64,000 bases of DNA from Bacteroidota bacterium (GTDB lineage: Bacteria > Bacteroidota > Bacteroidia > Bacteroidales > FEN-979). The translations under genes were made by a program, and so were the position numbers. Below are positions 52,131-60,581 of this stretch, in pieces (position 1 is the first letter of the stretch; each line of letters begins with the position of its first letter). The notes under the pieces were generated by a model, which saw nothing but the letters and a program-made list of their open reading frames with translations, was not told where the DNA came from and did no database searches. The stretch lies in NCBI GenBank assembly GCA_026391735.1, contig JAPLDL010000020.1, forward strand, positions 16,883-80,882, given 5' to 3'.

Positions 52131-53438
52131 ATGAGTAACTATATTGGCATCAGACACGAGGATAAATACGAGCATGAACGCCGTGCCCCGCTTACCCCCA
52201 AGCATGTTGCAAGGCTTGTGAAGCAGAAAAAACTTGATATTGTGGTGGAAACTTCGGCTAAAAGAATTTTCACCGATACTGAATATGTCGAAGCCGGAGC
52301 AACGATCTGTGATAACCTGAACGACTGCTCGGTGATCTTTGGTGTGAAGGAGATCCCCGAACATTATTTCGAGATGGAGAAAACGTATGTGTTTTTCTCT
52401 CATGTCATCAAAGGGCAGAAATATAATATGCCCATGCTTAAACGGATGATGGAACTGAAATGCAATCTCATCGAATATGAAAAGATCGTGGATGAGCAGG
52501 GCAAACGGCTTATTTTCTTCGGACGTTTTGCAGGAATGGCCGGGATGATCAATTCATTCTGGTCACTGGGTCTTCGCCTGAAGGATTTTGGCTACCAAAC
52601 CGAATTACTTAAGATCAGGCAGGCTCATGAATATGCCTCCCTGAAAGAAGCCAAAGATGCCATATCCTACGTTGGGGAACTGATCGCCGAAAATGGGATC
52701 AATCCACTTTTTCGCCCCTTCGTTATCGGATTTACTGGTTACGGAAATGTTTCCCAGGGGGCACAGGAGATCTGCGGACTTCTTCCTGTTAAAGAAATAT
52801 CGGCTGAGAAATTGCTTGAGCTTCAAAAGCGAAAACATGTACCCAATAATATTGTTTACAAGGTTGTATTCAGGGAAGAAGACCTGTATGAGAACATCCA
52901 CGGTCATCCCTTTGACCTTCATGAATACATGCATAACCCCCAGGATTTTAAAAGTAAATTTGACCAATACATTCCTTATTTGTCATTGCTCATCAATTGC
53001 ATATATTGGGATAAGCGTTTTCCAAGGCTGGTTACCAAGGATTATCTTGAAAAACTGTTTTCGAAAGGAAGGCCCAAACTAACAGTCATTGGAGATATCA
53101 GCTGCGATGTTGAAGGCTCTGTTGAATGTACCCTGCATCCTACTATAATCTCTGATCCTTTTTTTATTTATGACCCCCTGAGCCGTACTTCCAAACCAGG
53201 GCATAAGGGTGATGGTTTGCTTGTTATGGCTGTTGATATTCTTCCTGCCGAATTGCCCAGGGATGCATCCGATGGCTTTGCCGACGCACTTGTTAATTTT
53301 GTCAAACCTATTGCCGATGCCGATTTTGACGAACCTTTCGAGGACCTTGACCTGCCGCGTGCAATAAAGAAAGGGCTTATCCTTCATAAGGGAGAACTTA
53401 CCCCCGATTTCAAGTATCTCGAGGAATTTTTAATCTGA
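52131..53438 (+). CDS. Lysine-ketoglutarate reductase (saccharopine-forming) domain protein
   Basis: 435 residues. The start YIGIRHEDKYEHERRAPLTP is the alanine-dehydrogenase/PNT-like N-terminal domain seen in the LKR half of the eukaryotic bifunctional enzyme AASS. GFTGYGNVSQGAQEICGLLP near 209-228 is the pyridine-nucleotide site; DISCDVEGSVECTL follows in the C-terminal part. It joins lysine and 2-oxoglutarate to saccharopine. The next gene supplies the partner saccharopine dehydrogenase. This two-gene arrangement is known from several Bacteroidota. Preceded and followed by heptamer arrays. Confidence 0.88.
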   Translation: MSNYIGIRHEDKYEHERRAPLTPKHVARLVKQKKLDIVVETSAKRIFTDTEYVEAGATICDNLNDCSVIFGVKEIPEHYFEMEKTYVFFSHVIKGQKYNMPMLKRMMELKCNLIEYEKIVDEQGKRLIFFGRFAGMAGMINSFWSLGLRLKDFGYQTELLKIRQAHEYASLKEAKDAISYVGELIAENGINPLFRPFVIGFTGYGNVSQGAQEICGLLPVKEISAEKLLELQKRKHVPNNIVYKVVFREEDLYENIHGHPFDLHEYMHNPQDFKSKFDQYIPYLSLLINCIYWDKRFPRLVTKDYLEKLFSKGRPKLTVIGDISCDVEGSVECTLHPTIISDPFFIYDPLSRTSKPGHKGDGLLVMAVDILPAELPRDASDGFADALVNFVKPIADADFDEPFEDLDLPRAIKKGLILHKGELTPDFKYLEEFLI

Positions 53439-53489
53439 TATCCGATATCTGATATCTGATGGCAGATGGCAGATGGCAGATGGCAGATA
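53434..53489. repeat. Composite heptamer array, TCYGATA x4 then GCAGATG x4
   Basis: TCTGATA, TCCGATA, TCTGATA, TCTGATG, then GCAGATG three times and GCAGATA. The array starts in the last codons of LKR, so the first TCTGATA contains the LKR stop codon TGA. GCAGATG is the reverse complement of CATCTGC from the array at 51983. Confidence 0.92.
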
Positions 53490-53515
53490 ACATAATCTCT
53501 TAACCCATACTAATT

Positions 53516-54874
53516 ATGACTCAGAAAGTACTCATCCTCGGAGCCGGGCTGGTAGCCAGGCCAATCGTTAAACACCTCTTGTCAAAGGGTTTTTTTGTTA
53601 CAGTTGCATCCAATACACCCGACCGGGCTACCGGGATGATCGGCGATCATCCTTCAGGTAAAACTGTTTACTGGGAGGCAACAGATGAACCTGCACTGGA
53701 TTCTTTAATTGCCGCTCATGACCTGACGGTAAGCATTCTCCCATATACATTTCACGTTATGGTGGCACGTCACTGCATAGCCCATAAAAAGAATATGGTG
53801 ACGACTTCCTATGTCAAACCTGAAATGCGCGAACTGGATGGAAAGGCAAAAGAAGCAGGTATAATCATTCTCAATGAAATAGGACTTGATCCGGGTATTG
53901 ATCATATGTCGGCGATGCGCATCATTGACCGTATTCATTCAAAAGAGGGTGCAGTCCTTGAATTCTACAGCATCTGCGGGGCATTACCGGCGCCGGAAGC
54001 GGCCGGTAATCCATTCAGATACAAGTTTTCATGGAGCCCAAAAGGGGTGGTTATGGCGGGGAATAATGATGCATTGTATCTCAGGCAGGGCAAGATCGTG
54101 AATGTCCCGACAAGAGAACTTTTCAATGACCCGTTCACTGTCCAATTTCCTTCAGTGGGAAAACTTGAAGTTTACCCCAACCGTGATTCAATAGCCTACA
54201 GGGATATTTATTGCATCCCGGAAGCCCGGTCGGTTTACCGGGGCACCTTCCGCTTTAAAGGCTGGTGCGAAAGCCTGAATGTTATAAAACAACTCGGATT
54301 GATCTCGTATGAGAAATCCGACCTGTCGGGCATGAGCTTTGCTGATATGGTCGGGAAACAGCTGAAGAGTCTTGGATATAAAGCAGGTATTGCAAACCGT
54401 AATATACGATTTGATGTGTCTGATTGCCTGGGGATCCCCGTTGATTCACATGCCCTTGATGCCATGGAATGGCTGGGATTGTTTGAGGATAAACCTATGA
54501 ACCGTGCAACAGACAGCACATTTGAGGTGGTATCGGATCTTATGATTGAGAAAATGGGCCTGGGAGAGAATGAAAGGGATATGGTCGTCCTGCAGCATAC
54601 TTTTCTTGCAGCTTATTCGGATGGAAGAAAGGAGGTCATCCGTTCCCGCATGCTTGATTTCGGAACACCCTCTACTGATACGTCCATTGCCCGTACGGTG
54701 GCGCTGCCTGCTGCGATCGGAGTCGAAATGATCCTGAAAGGGGAGATCCGCGAAACCGGGGTTCATATTCCTGTTATCCCTTCAATTTATGAACCGGTGT
54801 TGAATGCCCTGGAAGCTCTTGGCATTAAAATGACAGAGGAATTTGGACTTCCGCTATCAGAAAATATAAAATGA
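53516..54874 (+). CDS. Saccharopine dehydrogenase
   Basis: 452 residues. Rossmann start KVLILGAGLVARPIVKHLLS, then the substrate-binding domain with EIGLDPGIDHMSAMRIIDRI and the C-terminal half resembling the SDH part of AASS/Lys9 (DMVVLQHTFLAAYSDGRKEV, ARTVALPAAIGVEMILKGEI). It oxidises saccharopine to glutamate and 2-aminoadipate semialdehyde. It lies 77 bp after LKR with a heptamer array in between, so co-transcription is likely but not certain. With dapD also in the window, this cell both makes and breaks down lysine. Confidence 0.92.
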   Translation: MTQKVLILGAGLVARPIVKHLLSKGFFVTVASNTPDRATGMIGDHPSGKTVYWEATDEPALDSLIAAHDLTVSILPYTFHVMVARHCIAHKKNMVTTSYVKPEMRELDGKAKEAGIIILNEIGLDPGIDHMSAMRIIDRIHSKEGAVLEFYSICGALPAPEAAGNPFRYKFSWSPKGVVMAGNNDALYLRQGKIVNVPTRELFNDPFTVQFPSVGKLEVYPNRDSIAYRDIYCIPEARSVYRGTFRFKGWCESLNVIKQLGLISYEKSDLSGMSFADMVGKQLKSLGYKAGIANRNIRFDVSDCLGIPVDSHALDAMEWLGLFEDKPMNRATDSTFEVVSDLMIEKMGLGENERDMVVLQHTFLAAYSDGRKEVIRSRMLDFGTPSTDTSIARTVALPAAIGVEMILKGEIRETGVHIPVIPSIYEPVLNALEALGIKMTEEFGLPLSENIK

Positions 54875-54883
54875 AATTTCGGG

Positions 54884-54911
54884 ATATCCGACATCTGATA
54901 TCCGACATCCA
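54884..54911. repeat. Short heptamer array, RYATCYG x4
   Basis: ATATCCG, ACATCTG, ATATCCG, ACATCCA, alternating two unit types. It lies between saccharopine dehydrogenase and the TerB/DnaJ gene and shares the TCYGATA-type core of the array at 53434. Confidence 0.7.
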
Positions 54912-54923
54912 AACTGAATTAAT

Positions 54924-55802
54924 ATGGGAAAACTCATTGCCGTTATCATTCTTGCCATAGTTCTCTATGCAGTGCTGACAATGCGCAAAAAGCCCGGAGG
55001 TTCATCGGGCGGTACAGCTGATAAAGATTCAGGAGGGAAGGCAGAAAAACCTTCGAAAGGCGCAGGCCCTTTCCAGTCAACCTCATCGGGTGGCTACGGC
55101 AAATGGGTCGGCGGAGGGCTTGGCTGGGTGTTTGGCGGTCCCATCGGCGGCATCCTTGGCTTCGCCTTAGGTTCCATGTTTGAGGGAATGAATAAAGGAA
55201 CATATTCATACAGGGGTACTTCCCGGGGTGACTTTGCAATGAGCCTGCTAGTGTTATCCGCCGCGGTCATGAAAGCCGACAATAAGATCGTAAAATCGGA
55301 GCTCGATTATGTAAGGAGCTTTTTCATCCGCCAGTTTGGTGAAGAAGAAGGTTCACGACTTATGCTCATGCTCAGGGAAATTCTTAAACAGGATATAAAA
55401 CTTCAGGAAGTCAGTTCCCAGGTTGGTCAGTTTATGGATTATTCTTCCAGGCTTACCCTGCTTCACTTCCTCTTTGGAATCGCAGCTGCTGATGGGGAAT
55501 ACCATCCCGATGAAGTTTCGGTGATAGGAAATATCTCAGCCTATATGGGGATCAGCATCGAGGACTTCACTTCTGTGAAAGCGATGTTTGTAAAAGACAC
55601 GAACTGGGCTTATACCATACTCGAGATCACACCCTCCGCCACAGATGATGAGGTTAAAAAAGCCTACCGGGAAATGGCAAAAAAACATCATCCCGATATG
55701 GTGGCTCAACTCGGTGACGATATAAAACGTGCAGCAACAGAGAAATTTCAGAAAATCAGTGCGGCATATGAAGAAATCAGGAAACAACGAGGTATGATCT
55801 GA
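54924..55802 (+). CDS. TerB-like and DnaJ-domain membrane protein (DjlA-like)
   Basis: 292 residues. N-terminal membrane helix (2-20), a Lys/Gly-rich linker (about 22-60), a glycine-rich hydrophobic patch (GGGLGWVFGGPIGGILGFAL) that may be a second membrane segment, a TerB-like helical domain (about 98-215, with MKADNKIVKSELDYVRSFFI and HFLFGIAAADGEYHPDEVSV), and a C-terminal J-domain (about 228-290) with the HPD motif in AKKHHPDMVA. The layout matches DjlA, a co-chaperone of DnaK at the inner membrane. It is convergent with the VanX-type gene after 13 bp. Confidence 0.9.
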   Translation: MGKLIAVIILAIVLYAVLTMRKKPGGSSGGTADKDSGGKAEKPSKGAGPFQSTSSGGYGKWVGGGLGWVFGGPIGGILGFALGSMFEGMNKGTYSYRGTSRGDFAMSLLVLSAAVMKADNKIVKSELDYVRSFFIRQFGEEEGSRLMLMLREILKQDIKLQEVSSQVGQFMDYSSRLTLLHFLFGIAAADGEYHPDEVSVIGNISAYMGISIEDFTSVKAMFVKDTNWAYTILEITPSATDDEVKKAYREMAKKHHPDMVAQLGDDIKRAATEKFQKISAAYEEIRKQRGMI

Positions 55803-55815
55803 TATTCAGTATTAC

Positions 55816-56526
55816 CTAATGACTTGAAATACTGTCCAGTGCTTCAAACGAAAGATCCATCAGTTCATAGTTTTGCCATCCTCTGAAATCAAAATGCCAC
55901 CATTCGCTCGGATAGACGGTGAAACCAAAGTTTCCCATCATCTTGATCAGCAGTTCCCTGTTTTGCCTGGCTTCATCAGGAACCGGCTCAAATCCCGAGC
56001 CGGCCTTCGGAGTGAAATCGTCAAAAGGCGTTGGCATCACCAACTCTTTTCCGGTTTTTAAATCTACCAGGGTAACATCCACTGCACATCCCCGGTTATG
56101 CCTTGAGCCTGTGGAAGGTGAGGCGACATAGGCCGTATCATGAACAAGTTCCCAGAATAACAAGGTCGCAGCATAGGGCCGGTAGGCGTCAAAAATCTTT
56201 AATCCCAGACCTTCCATTGCCAGTCGGGCCTGCACAAGCTCAAGAGCCCTTGCGACGCTCAGCCTGGCAAAAGCACGGGCCGAAGTATAGACTTTTTTGT
56301 GAGTAAAATTGTTACTCGTTGCATACCGAATGTCTGGAATTATCCCTTTTACATAGTACTGAAGGTCTACAAGTCGTTTAAGGCTGTCCTTTCTGATCAG
56401 CATGGTATATTCTTCCTTGGTCGAGATGATATTAAGATTATATGGATTCTTGTTGTTTTGCTGGGCATGCAGGCTGCCCACTAAAAGAACAAGAAGAAGC
56501 AGAGATATGATACGGATAGGCCTCAT
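55816..56526 (-). CDS. D-Ala-D-Ala dipeptidase, VanX/DdpX type (M15D)
   Basis: 236 residues with signal peptide (1-21). Zinc ligands are His143 and Asp150 in SRHNRGCAVD and His211 in EWWHFDF; Glu208 is the catalytic base and Arg116 (DAYRP) the transition-state residue. All are present, so hydrolysis of D-Ala-D-Ala in the periplasm is expected. No vanH, vanA ligase or two-component system is nearby, so this is peptidoglycan recycling or turnover rather than a vancomycin resistance cluster. Confidence 0.9.
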   Translation of the reverse strand: MRPIRIISLLLLVLLVGSLHAQQNNKNPYNLNIISTKEEYTMLIRKDSLKRLVDLQYYVKGIIPDIRYATSNNFTHKKVYTSARAFARLSVARALELVQARLAMEGLGLKIFDAYRPYAATLLFWELVHDTAYVASPSTGSRHNRGCAVDVTLVDLKTGKELVMPTPFDDFTPKAGSGFEPVPDEARQNRELLIKMMGNFGFTVYPSEWWHFDFRGWQNYELMDLSFEALDSISSH

Positions 56527-56606
56527 GTGTTTTTTGTTTTTATATCTTCGCAGCCGAAGATTTATTCCAATCTCAAAGTTCTGGAAAATATACTCATCTT
56601 TTTTCT

Positions 56607-57809
56607 ATGGCTGAACTTTTGTTTACTCCATTCAGGCTTGGCCCTCTGACCTTGCGTAACCGTTCCATCCGCTCGGCTGCTTTTGAAGGCATGTGCCCGG
56701 GGCAATTGGTATCAGAAGATCTGGTTAATTATCATAAAGCGGTCGCTGAAGGCGGGATAGGCATGACAACCGTTGCATATGCTGCAGTTTCTCAAAGCGG
56801 GCTTTCTTTTGACCATCAGCTTTGGCTCAGAAAGGAAGCAATACCCTCACTGAGAACCCTTACCGGGGCTGTTCACAAAGCCGGGGCTGCGGCCTCCATC
56901 CAGATTGGTCACTGCGGACAAATGGCTAAAACCTCCATAAGCGGGAAATGTTTTTCTCCTTCAGGGAGGTTTAATCTTTACGGCCCTACCTGGCCCAGAG
57001 CTATGAAGAAAACCGACATCCGGTCAGTGGTCGCCGACTTCAGGCAGGCTGTCACCCTGGCCAGGGAAAGCGGTTTCGATGCTGTGGAGGTGCATGCAGG
57101 ACATGGTTACCTGATCAGCCAGTTCATTTCGGAGTATACCAATAAACGCCGGGATGAATACGGAGGCAGTTTTGAAAACAGAAGCCGTTTCATGAAAGAA
57201 GTAATCGGAGAGGTAATGGATTCAGCAGGTTCTGATGTTGCGGTCCTGGTTAAAATGAATCTCCGCGACGGTTTCAGTGGAGGAATGGAACTCGAAGAAT
57301 CAGTTGAAGTGGCGAAGATTCTCGCGAACATGGGAGTTCACGCCCTGGTTCTGAGCGGAGGATTTGTGAGCAAAGCCCCAATGTATGTTATGAGAGGCCG
57401 GATGCCTGTTAAAGTGATGGCCTATTATATGCATGAAAAATGGATGAGCCCCTTTGTAAAATGGTTTGGAAACATTCTGATGAAGCCTGAGCCATATACT
57501 GAGGCCTATTTTCTTGAAGATGCACTTAAGATAAGAAAAGCAGTGAAAATACCACTGGTTTATGTAGGAGGTCTGGTCTCAAAAGCAGGAATTGAAATGG
57601 TACTTGGGGAAGGCTTCGAATTTGTTCAAATCGCACGCGCCCTGATCCACGATCCCGCATTCATCAATAAATTAAAAACCGGAGAACTTTCGGTCTCCGG
57701 TTGTAATCATGCTAATTATTGCATTGCAGTTATGTATTCAGGTAAAATGGCCTGCTATCAGAATGAAAAAGACCGCTCTGAACGATGGCTGAAATACCTT
57801 GAAGGATAA
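56607..57809 (+). CDS. NADH:flavin oxidoreductase, Old Yellow Enzyme family
   Basis: 400 residues forming one FMN barrel. Features: LFTPFRLGPLTLRNRSIRSA at the start, QIGHCGQMAK, VEVHAGHGYLISQFISEYTN and RDEYGGSFENRSRFMKEVIG, which is the standard OYE motif. The FMN-phosphate region is LVYVGGLVSKAGIEMVLGEG and FVQIARALIHDPAF. The C-terminus has a short Cys-rich patch (CNHANYC, then MAC 12 residues on) like the iron-sulfur region of 2,4-dienoyl-CoA reductase types, but the second FAD/NAD domain of that group is absent. Substrate unknown; reduction of activated C=C bonds is expected. Confidence 0.9.
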   Translation: MAELLFTPFRLGPLTLRNRSIRSAAFEGMCPGQLVSEDLVNYHKAVAEGGIGMTTVAYAAVSQSGLSFDHQLWLRKEAIPSLRTLTGAVHKAGAAASIQIGHCGQMAKTSISGKCFSPSGRFNLYGPTWPRAMKKTDIRSVVADFRQAVTLARESGFDAVEVHAGHGYLISQFISEYTNKRRDEYGGSFENRSRFMKEVIGEVMDSAGSDVAVLVKMNLRDGFSGGMELEESVEVAKILANMGVHALVLSGGFVSKAPMYVMRGRMPVKVMAYYMHEKWMSPFVKWFGNILMKPEPYTEAYFLEDALKIRKAVKIPLVYVGGLVSKAGIEMVLGEGFEFVQIARALIHDPAFINKLKTGELSVSGCNHANYCIAVMYSGKMACYQNEKDRSERWLKYLEG

Positions 57810-57813
57810 GGTG

Positions 57814-58947
57814 TTATCGGGTTTTAATAATCCTCTTTACAGTGCCGCTGCCATCCTTGCCTATCCTGATAAAGTAAACTCCTTCGGAAAGTGTACTAAC
57901 ATCAACCGAAACCGGACTGCCCGAAATTGTTACCGGGCCCATTACCTTCATCCCACTGATGCTGTATATAGTTATTTCGTCGGCTGATGATTTTAATGAT
58001 TCCGAAGCTATTGTCAGTGTCGACCTCACAGGGTTCGGATAGATCAGGTAGGTCTGGGCAGGCTGATCGTTAATTCCAAGAGCTGCATCCTGACTTACTG
58101 TTACCATCTGGTCGGGAAGGCCGCTTACACTTACTGTGATCATCGCCATTCTCTGACTTCCGGTAGTGTTGGCCGTATATACGGCTGTTATTGTTCCATT
58201 TCCTGTTCCGGAAGAAGTGACCGTACACCAGGATTGGCTGCTAACGGAAGTCCAATCTGTATTTGATGTTACATTGAAATTCACTGAACCTGCAAGCTGT
58301 GTTACATTCTGGGATGCCGGTGTGACTGTGAGTGTTGGAGCGGCACCGGCCTGCGTAACAGTAACGGTTTGGGTGGGGGCTCCGGTCGCAATCACGGTAA
58401 TTGAAGCTACACGCTGGCTTACTGAAGTGTTTTCGGAATAAGTCACATCAATTGTACCATTTCCGGTTCCAGAAGGAGAGCAGGAACACCATGCCTTGTT
58501 ACAACTGGCATTCCAGCTGGTGTTTGAGACTACTGAGAAGCTTGTGCTTCCTCCAGCAGCACCGACATTCTGATTCGAAGGTGTCACCGAAAGAGTGTTG
58601 GAGGGATTTGTAGCCACAAAACTGGCTACCATTCCCATCGCTGCATGCGGTGTGCATTTGTAGCTATAGGTCCCTGCATTAGTTACAGTATATGAATAGG
58701 TCGTATTGGATGAAGTAATCGGCTGATCCCAGCTGGCTGCGCCTGCCGGGATGCTCGTTGAAGTTGTTGTATGTGTTCCTGATACCCAGATCCACTTCAC
58801 AGTGTCTCCAACAGTAATATTCATACTGGCTGGATTGAAAAAATAATTTCCCACCTGTACTTGGTGAACAGTAGCTGATGCTTCCGTTGCTGCTAATATG
58901 ACTGCCAGAAAAATCAGAGCAGTCAAAGTGTATATTTTCGTTTTCAT
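57814..58947 (-). CDS. Secreted cupredoxin-BACON-T9SS protein
   Basis: 377 residues. Signal peptide (1-25), a plastocyanin-like domain (about 27-115) with type I copper ligands His59 (SGTHTTT), Cys98, His101 and Met104 or 106 (YKCTPHAAMGM), two BACON modules (about 118-205 and 207-295, each with TSWNA/TDWTS and SGTGNGTI), and a T9SS type A sorting domain (about 300-377, YPNPVRSTLTI). It is thus predicted to be a surface or secreted copper electron carrier or copper-binding protein attached to glycan-binding-like modules. It has a strong two-box promoter and is convergent with the OYE gene. Confidence 0.92.
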   Translation of the reverse strand: MKTKIYTLTALIFLAVILAATEASATVHQVQVGNYFFNPASMNITVGDTVKWIWVSGTHTTTSTSIPAGAASWDQPITSSNTTYSYTVTNAGTYSYKCTPHAAMGMVASFVATNPSNTLSVTPSNQNVGAAGGSTSFSVVSNTSWNASCNKAWCSCSPSGTGNGTIDVTYSENTSVSQRVASITVIATGAPTQTVTVTQAGAAPTLTVTPASQNVTQLAGSVNFNVTSNTDWTSVSSQSWCTVTSSGTGNGTITAVYTANTTGSQRMAMITVSVSGLPDQMVTVSQDAALGINDQPAQTYLIYPNPVRSTLTIASESLKSSADEITIYSISGMKVMGPVTISGSPVSVDVSTLSEGVYFIRIGKDGSGTVKRIIKTR

Positions 58948-58984
58948 AAGGCGTCTTTATAAATTAATTTAGACTAATTAAATG

Positions 58985-59014
58985 CAAAGATACAATAAAA
59001 AACATGCTTGTCAA
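58985..59014 (-). promoter_or_regulatory. Two-box promoter for the cupredoxin gene
   Basis: Minus strand: TTG (59012-59014), 19 bp spacer, TATCTTTG (58985-58992). Leader of about 30-35 bp to the ATG at 58947. Confidence 0.65.
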
Positions 59015-59124
59015 GAATTATTCTAAATAATTTATAAAGAATTTATACTGTCAGGGGAATGATGTTATGAACCAGTCAGCTTTCTCCATTGCCATCTATG
59101 CTATGGCTACTTCATAATAATGTT

Positions 59125-59132
59125 TATTTTTG
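59125..59132 (+). promoter_or_regulatory. Candidate -7 box for the fucosidase gene
   Basis: TATTTTTG, 23 bp before the ATG at 59156. No -33 TTG found. The 208 bp gap 58948-59155 holds the two divergent promoters and nothing else I recognise. Confidence 0.4.
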
Positions 59133-59155
59133 GACAAAATTAATCCACATACCCG

Positions 59156-60577
59156 ATGAAAAAAAAGTTTAACATTTTCATTCTGAGTGTTTTTTTTATT
59201 CTGCGGATGACGATTCTCTCGTACCCTGTTTTCTCACAGGAAAACAAAGCACGGGATAATGAAACTGACCCTCTAGTCCTTGATAAAATTGAACAATGGA
59301 AGGACCTTAAGTTCGGACTGCTGATGCATTGGGGGACTTATTCTCAGTGGGGGATCGTTGAATCCTGGTCTCTTTGCAGCGAAGACGAACCATGGTGTAC
59401 GCGCAAGATTAAAAATTATATGGATTATTGCAAATCCTATATCCAATTGAAAAACACCTTCAATCCTGTAAAATTCGACCCGGAAAGATGGGCTGCTGCA
59501 GCGAAATATGCCGGGATGAAGTATGTTATTTTCACTACCAAACATCACGATGGCTTTTGCATGTTCGATACAAAGCAAACCGATTATAAAATAACCTCTA
59601 TATCTTGCCCTTTCCATGTAAATCCCAAAGCCAATGTCGCCAAAGAGATCTTCGATGCTTTCAGGAAGCAGGGTTTCTGGACAGGGGCTTATTTCTCCAA
59701 GCCCGACTGGCATTCGAACGATTACTGGGCCGAAGAATGGGCAACCCCAAACCGGAACGTGAATTACAGCATTAAAAAATATCCGGAACGCTGGCAGAGG
59801 TTCTGTGATTTTACCTTCAGCCAGATCAATGAGCTCACAACAGAATACGGGAAGCTCGATATACTGTGGCTGGATGGTGGATGGGTTTGTTCTCAAAACG
59901 GTCAGGATATAAACATGCCGAAGATAGCTGCAATGGCAAGGAAAAATCAGCCCGGGATGATCGTGGTGGACAGGGCTGTAGGGGGCAGGTATGAAAACTA
60001 CCGAACTCCCGAGCAGGAGATACCTGAAACCCCTCCCGGTTATCCCTGGGAAACCTGCATGACCATGGCAAGCTCATGGTCCTATGTCGCGGGTGATATA
60101 TACAAACCTGCCAATAAGATCATCCATATGCTTGCCGATATTGTATGCAAGGGAGGTAATTATCTGCTGAATATCGGTCCTTCGCCTGAAGGGACCTGGG
60201 CCGACACAGCCTATGCACGGTTACATGAGATCGGTGACTGGATGAAAATCAACAGCGAAGCTATTTATCATTCTCGGCCTGTCAATCCGCCGAAATATAA
60301 AAATATCTGCTTTACATCAAATCCCGATGGCAGCATTTACTGTCTGTATCTTGCAGCAACTGATGAACAAACCATGCCTGCCAGCCTTTTTATTGATGGG
60401 TTCCAGCCTTCGAAAGGATCTGTGATCACATTGCTGGGAAAAGCAGGTTCATTGAAATGGAAGCAGGAGGGGACCGGTTTCAGGATCTTCATCAGGTCTG
60501 CGGATCAGAAATCCCCGCCCTGCCGTCATGCCTGGGTTTTCAGGGTAAAAATGAATAACAGGGACATCATAAAATAA
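59156..60577 (+). CDS. Alpha-L-fucosidase-like glycoside hydrolase, GH29
   Basis: 473 residues with a signal peptide (about 1-28, ending YPVFS). The GH29 barrel starts DLKFGLLMHWGTYSQWGIVE and includes YVIFTTKHHDGFCMFDTKQT and the nucleophile region LDILWLDGGWV (Asp near 240). A C-terminal beta-sandwich follows the conserved GNYLLNIGPSPEGTWADTAY. The enzyme removes alpha-linked fucose outside the cytoplasm or in the periplasm. It stands alone, with no sulfatase, SusC/D or other fucose genes beside it. It is convergent with the aldo/keto reductase. Confidence 0.92.
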   Translation: MKKKFNIFILSVFFILRMTILSYPVFSQENKARDNETDPLVLDKIEQWKDLKFGLLMHWGTYSQWGIVESWSLCSEDEPWCTRKIKNYMDYCKSYIQLKNTFNPVKFDPERWAAAAKYAGMKYVIFTTKHHDGFCMFDTKQTDYKITSISCPFHVNPKANVAKEIFDAFRKQGFWTGAYFSKPDWHSNDYWAEEWATPNRNVNYSIKKYPERWQRFCDFTFSQINELTTEYGKLDILWLDGGWVCSQNGQDINMPKIAAMARKNQPGMIVVDRAVGGRYENYRTPEQEIPETPPGYPWETCMTMASSWSYVAGDIYKPANKIIHMLADIVCKGGNYLLNIGPSPEGTWADTAYARLHEIGDWMKINSEAIYHSRPVNPPKYKNICFTSNPDGSIYCLYLAATDEQTMPASLFIDGFQPSKGSVITLLGKAGSLKWKQEGTGFRIFIRSADQKSPPCRHAWVFRVKMNNRDIIK

Positions 60578-60581
60578 TCAT

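Noticed and set aside
51873..52403. Open frame with repeated WQMADGG-type peptides on the minus strand
   Set aside because: The repeat is the CATCYGC array read as codons; the frame crosses the LKR gene on the other strand and has no start signal.
55816..56526. Vancomycin resistance cluster
   Set aside because: No vanH, ligase, vanY or two-component genes; a lone VanX-like peptidase is common.
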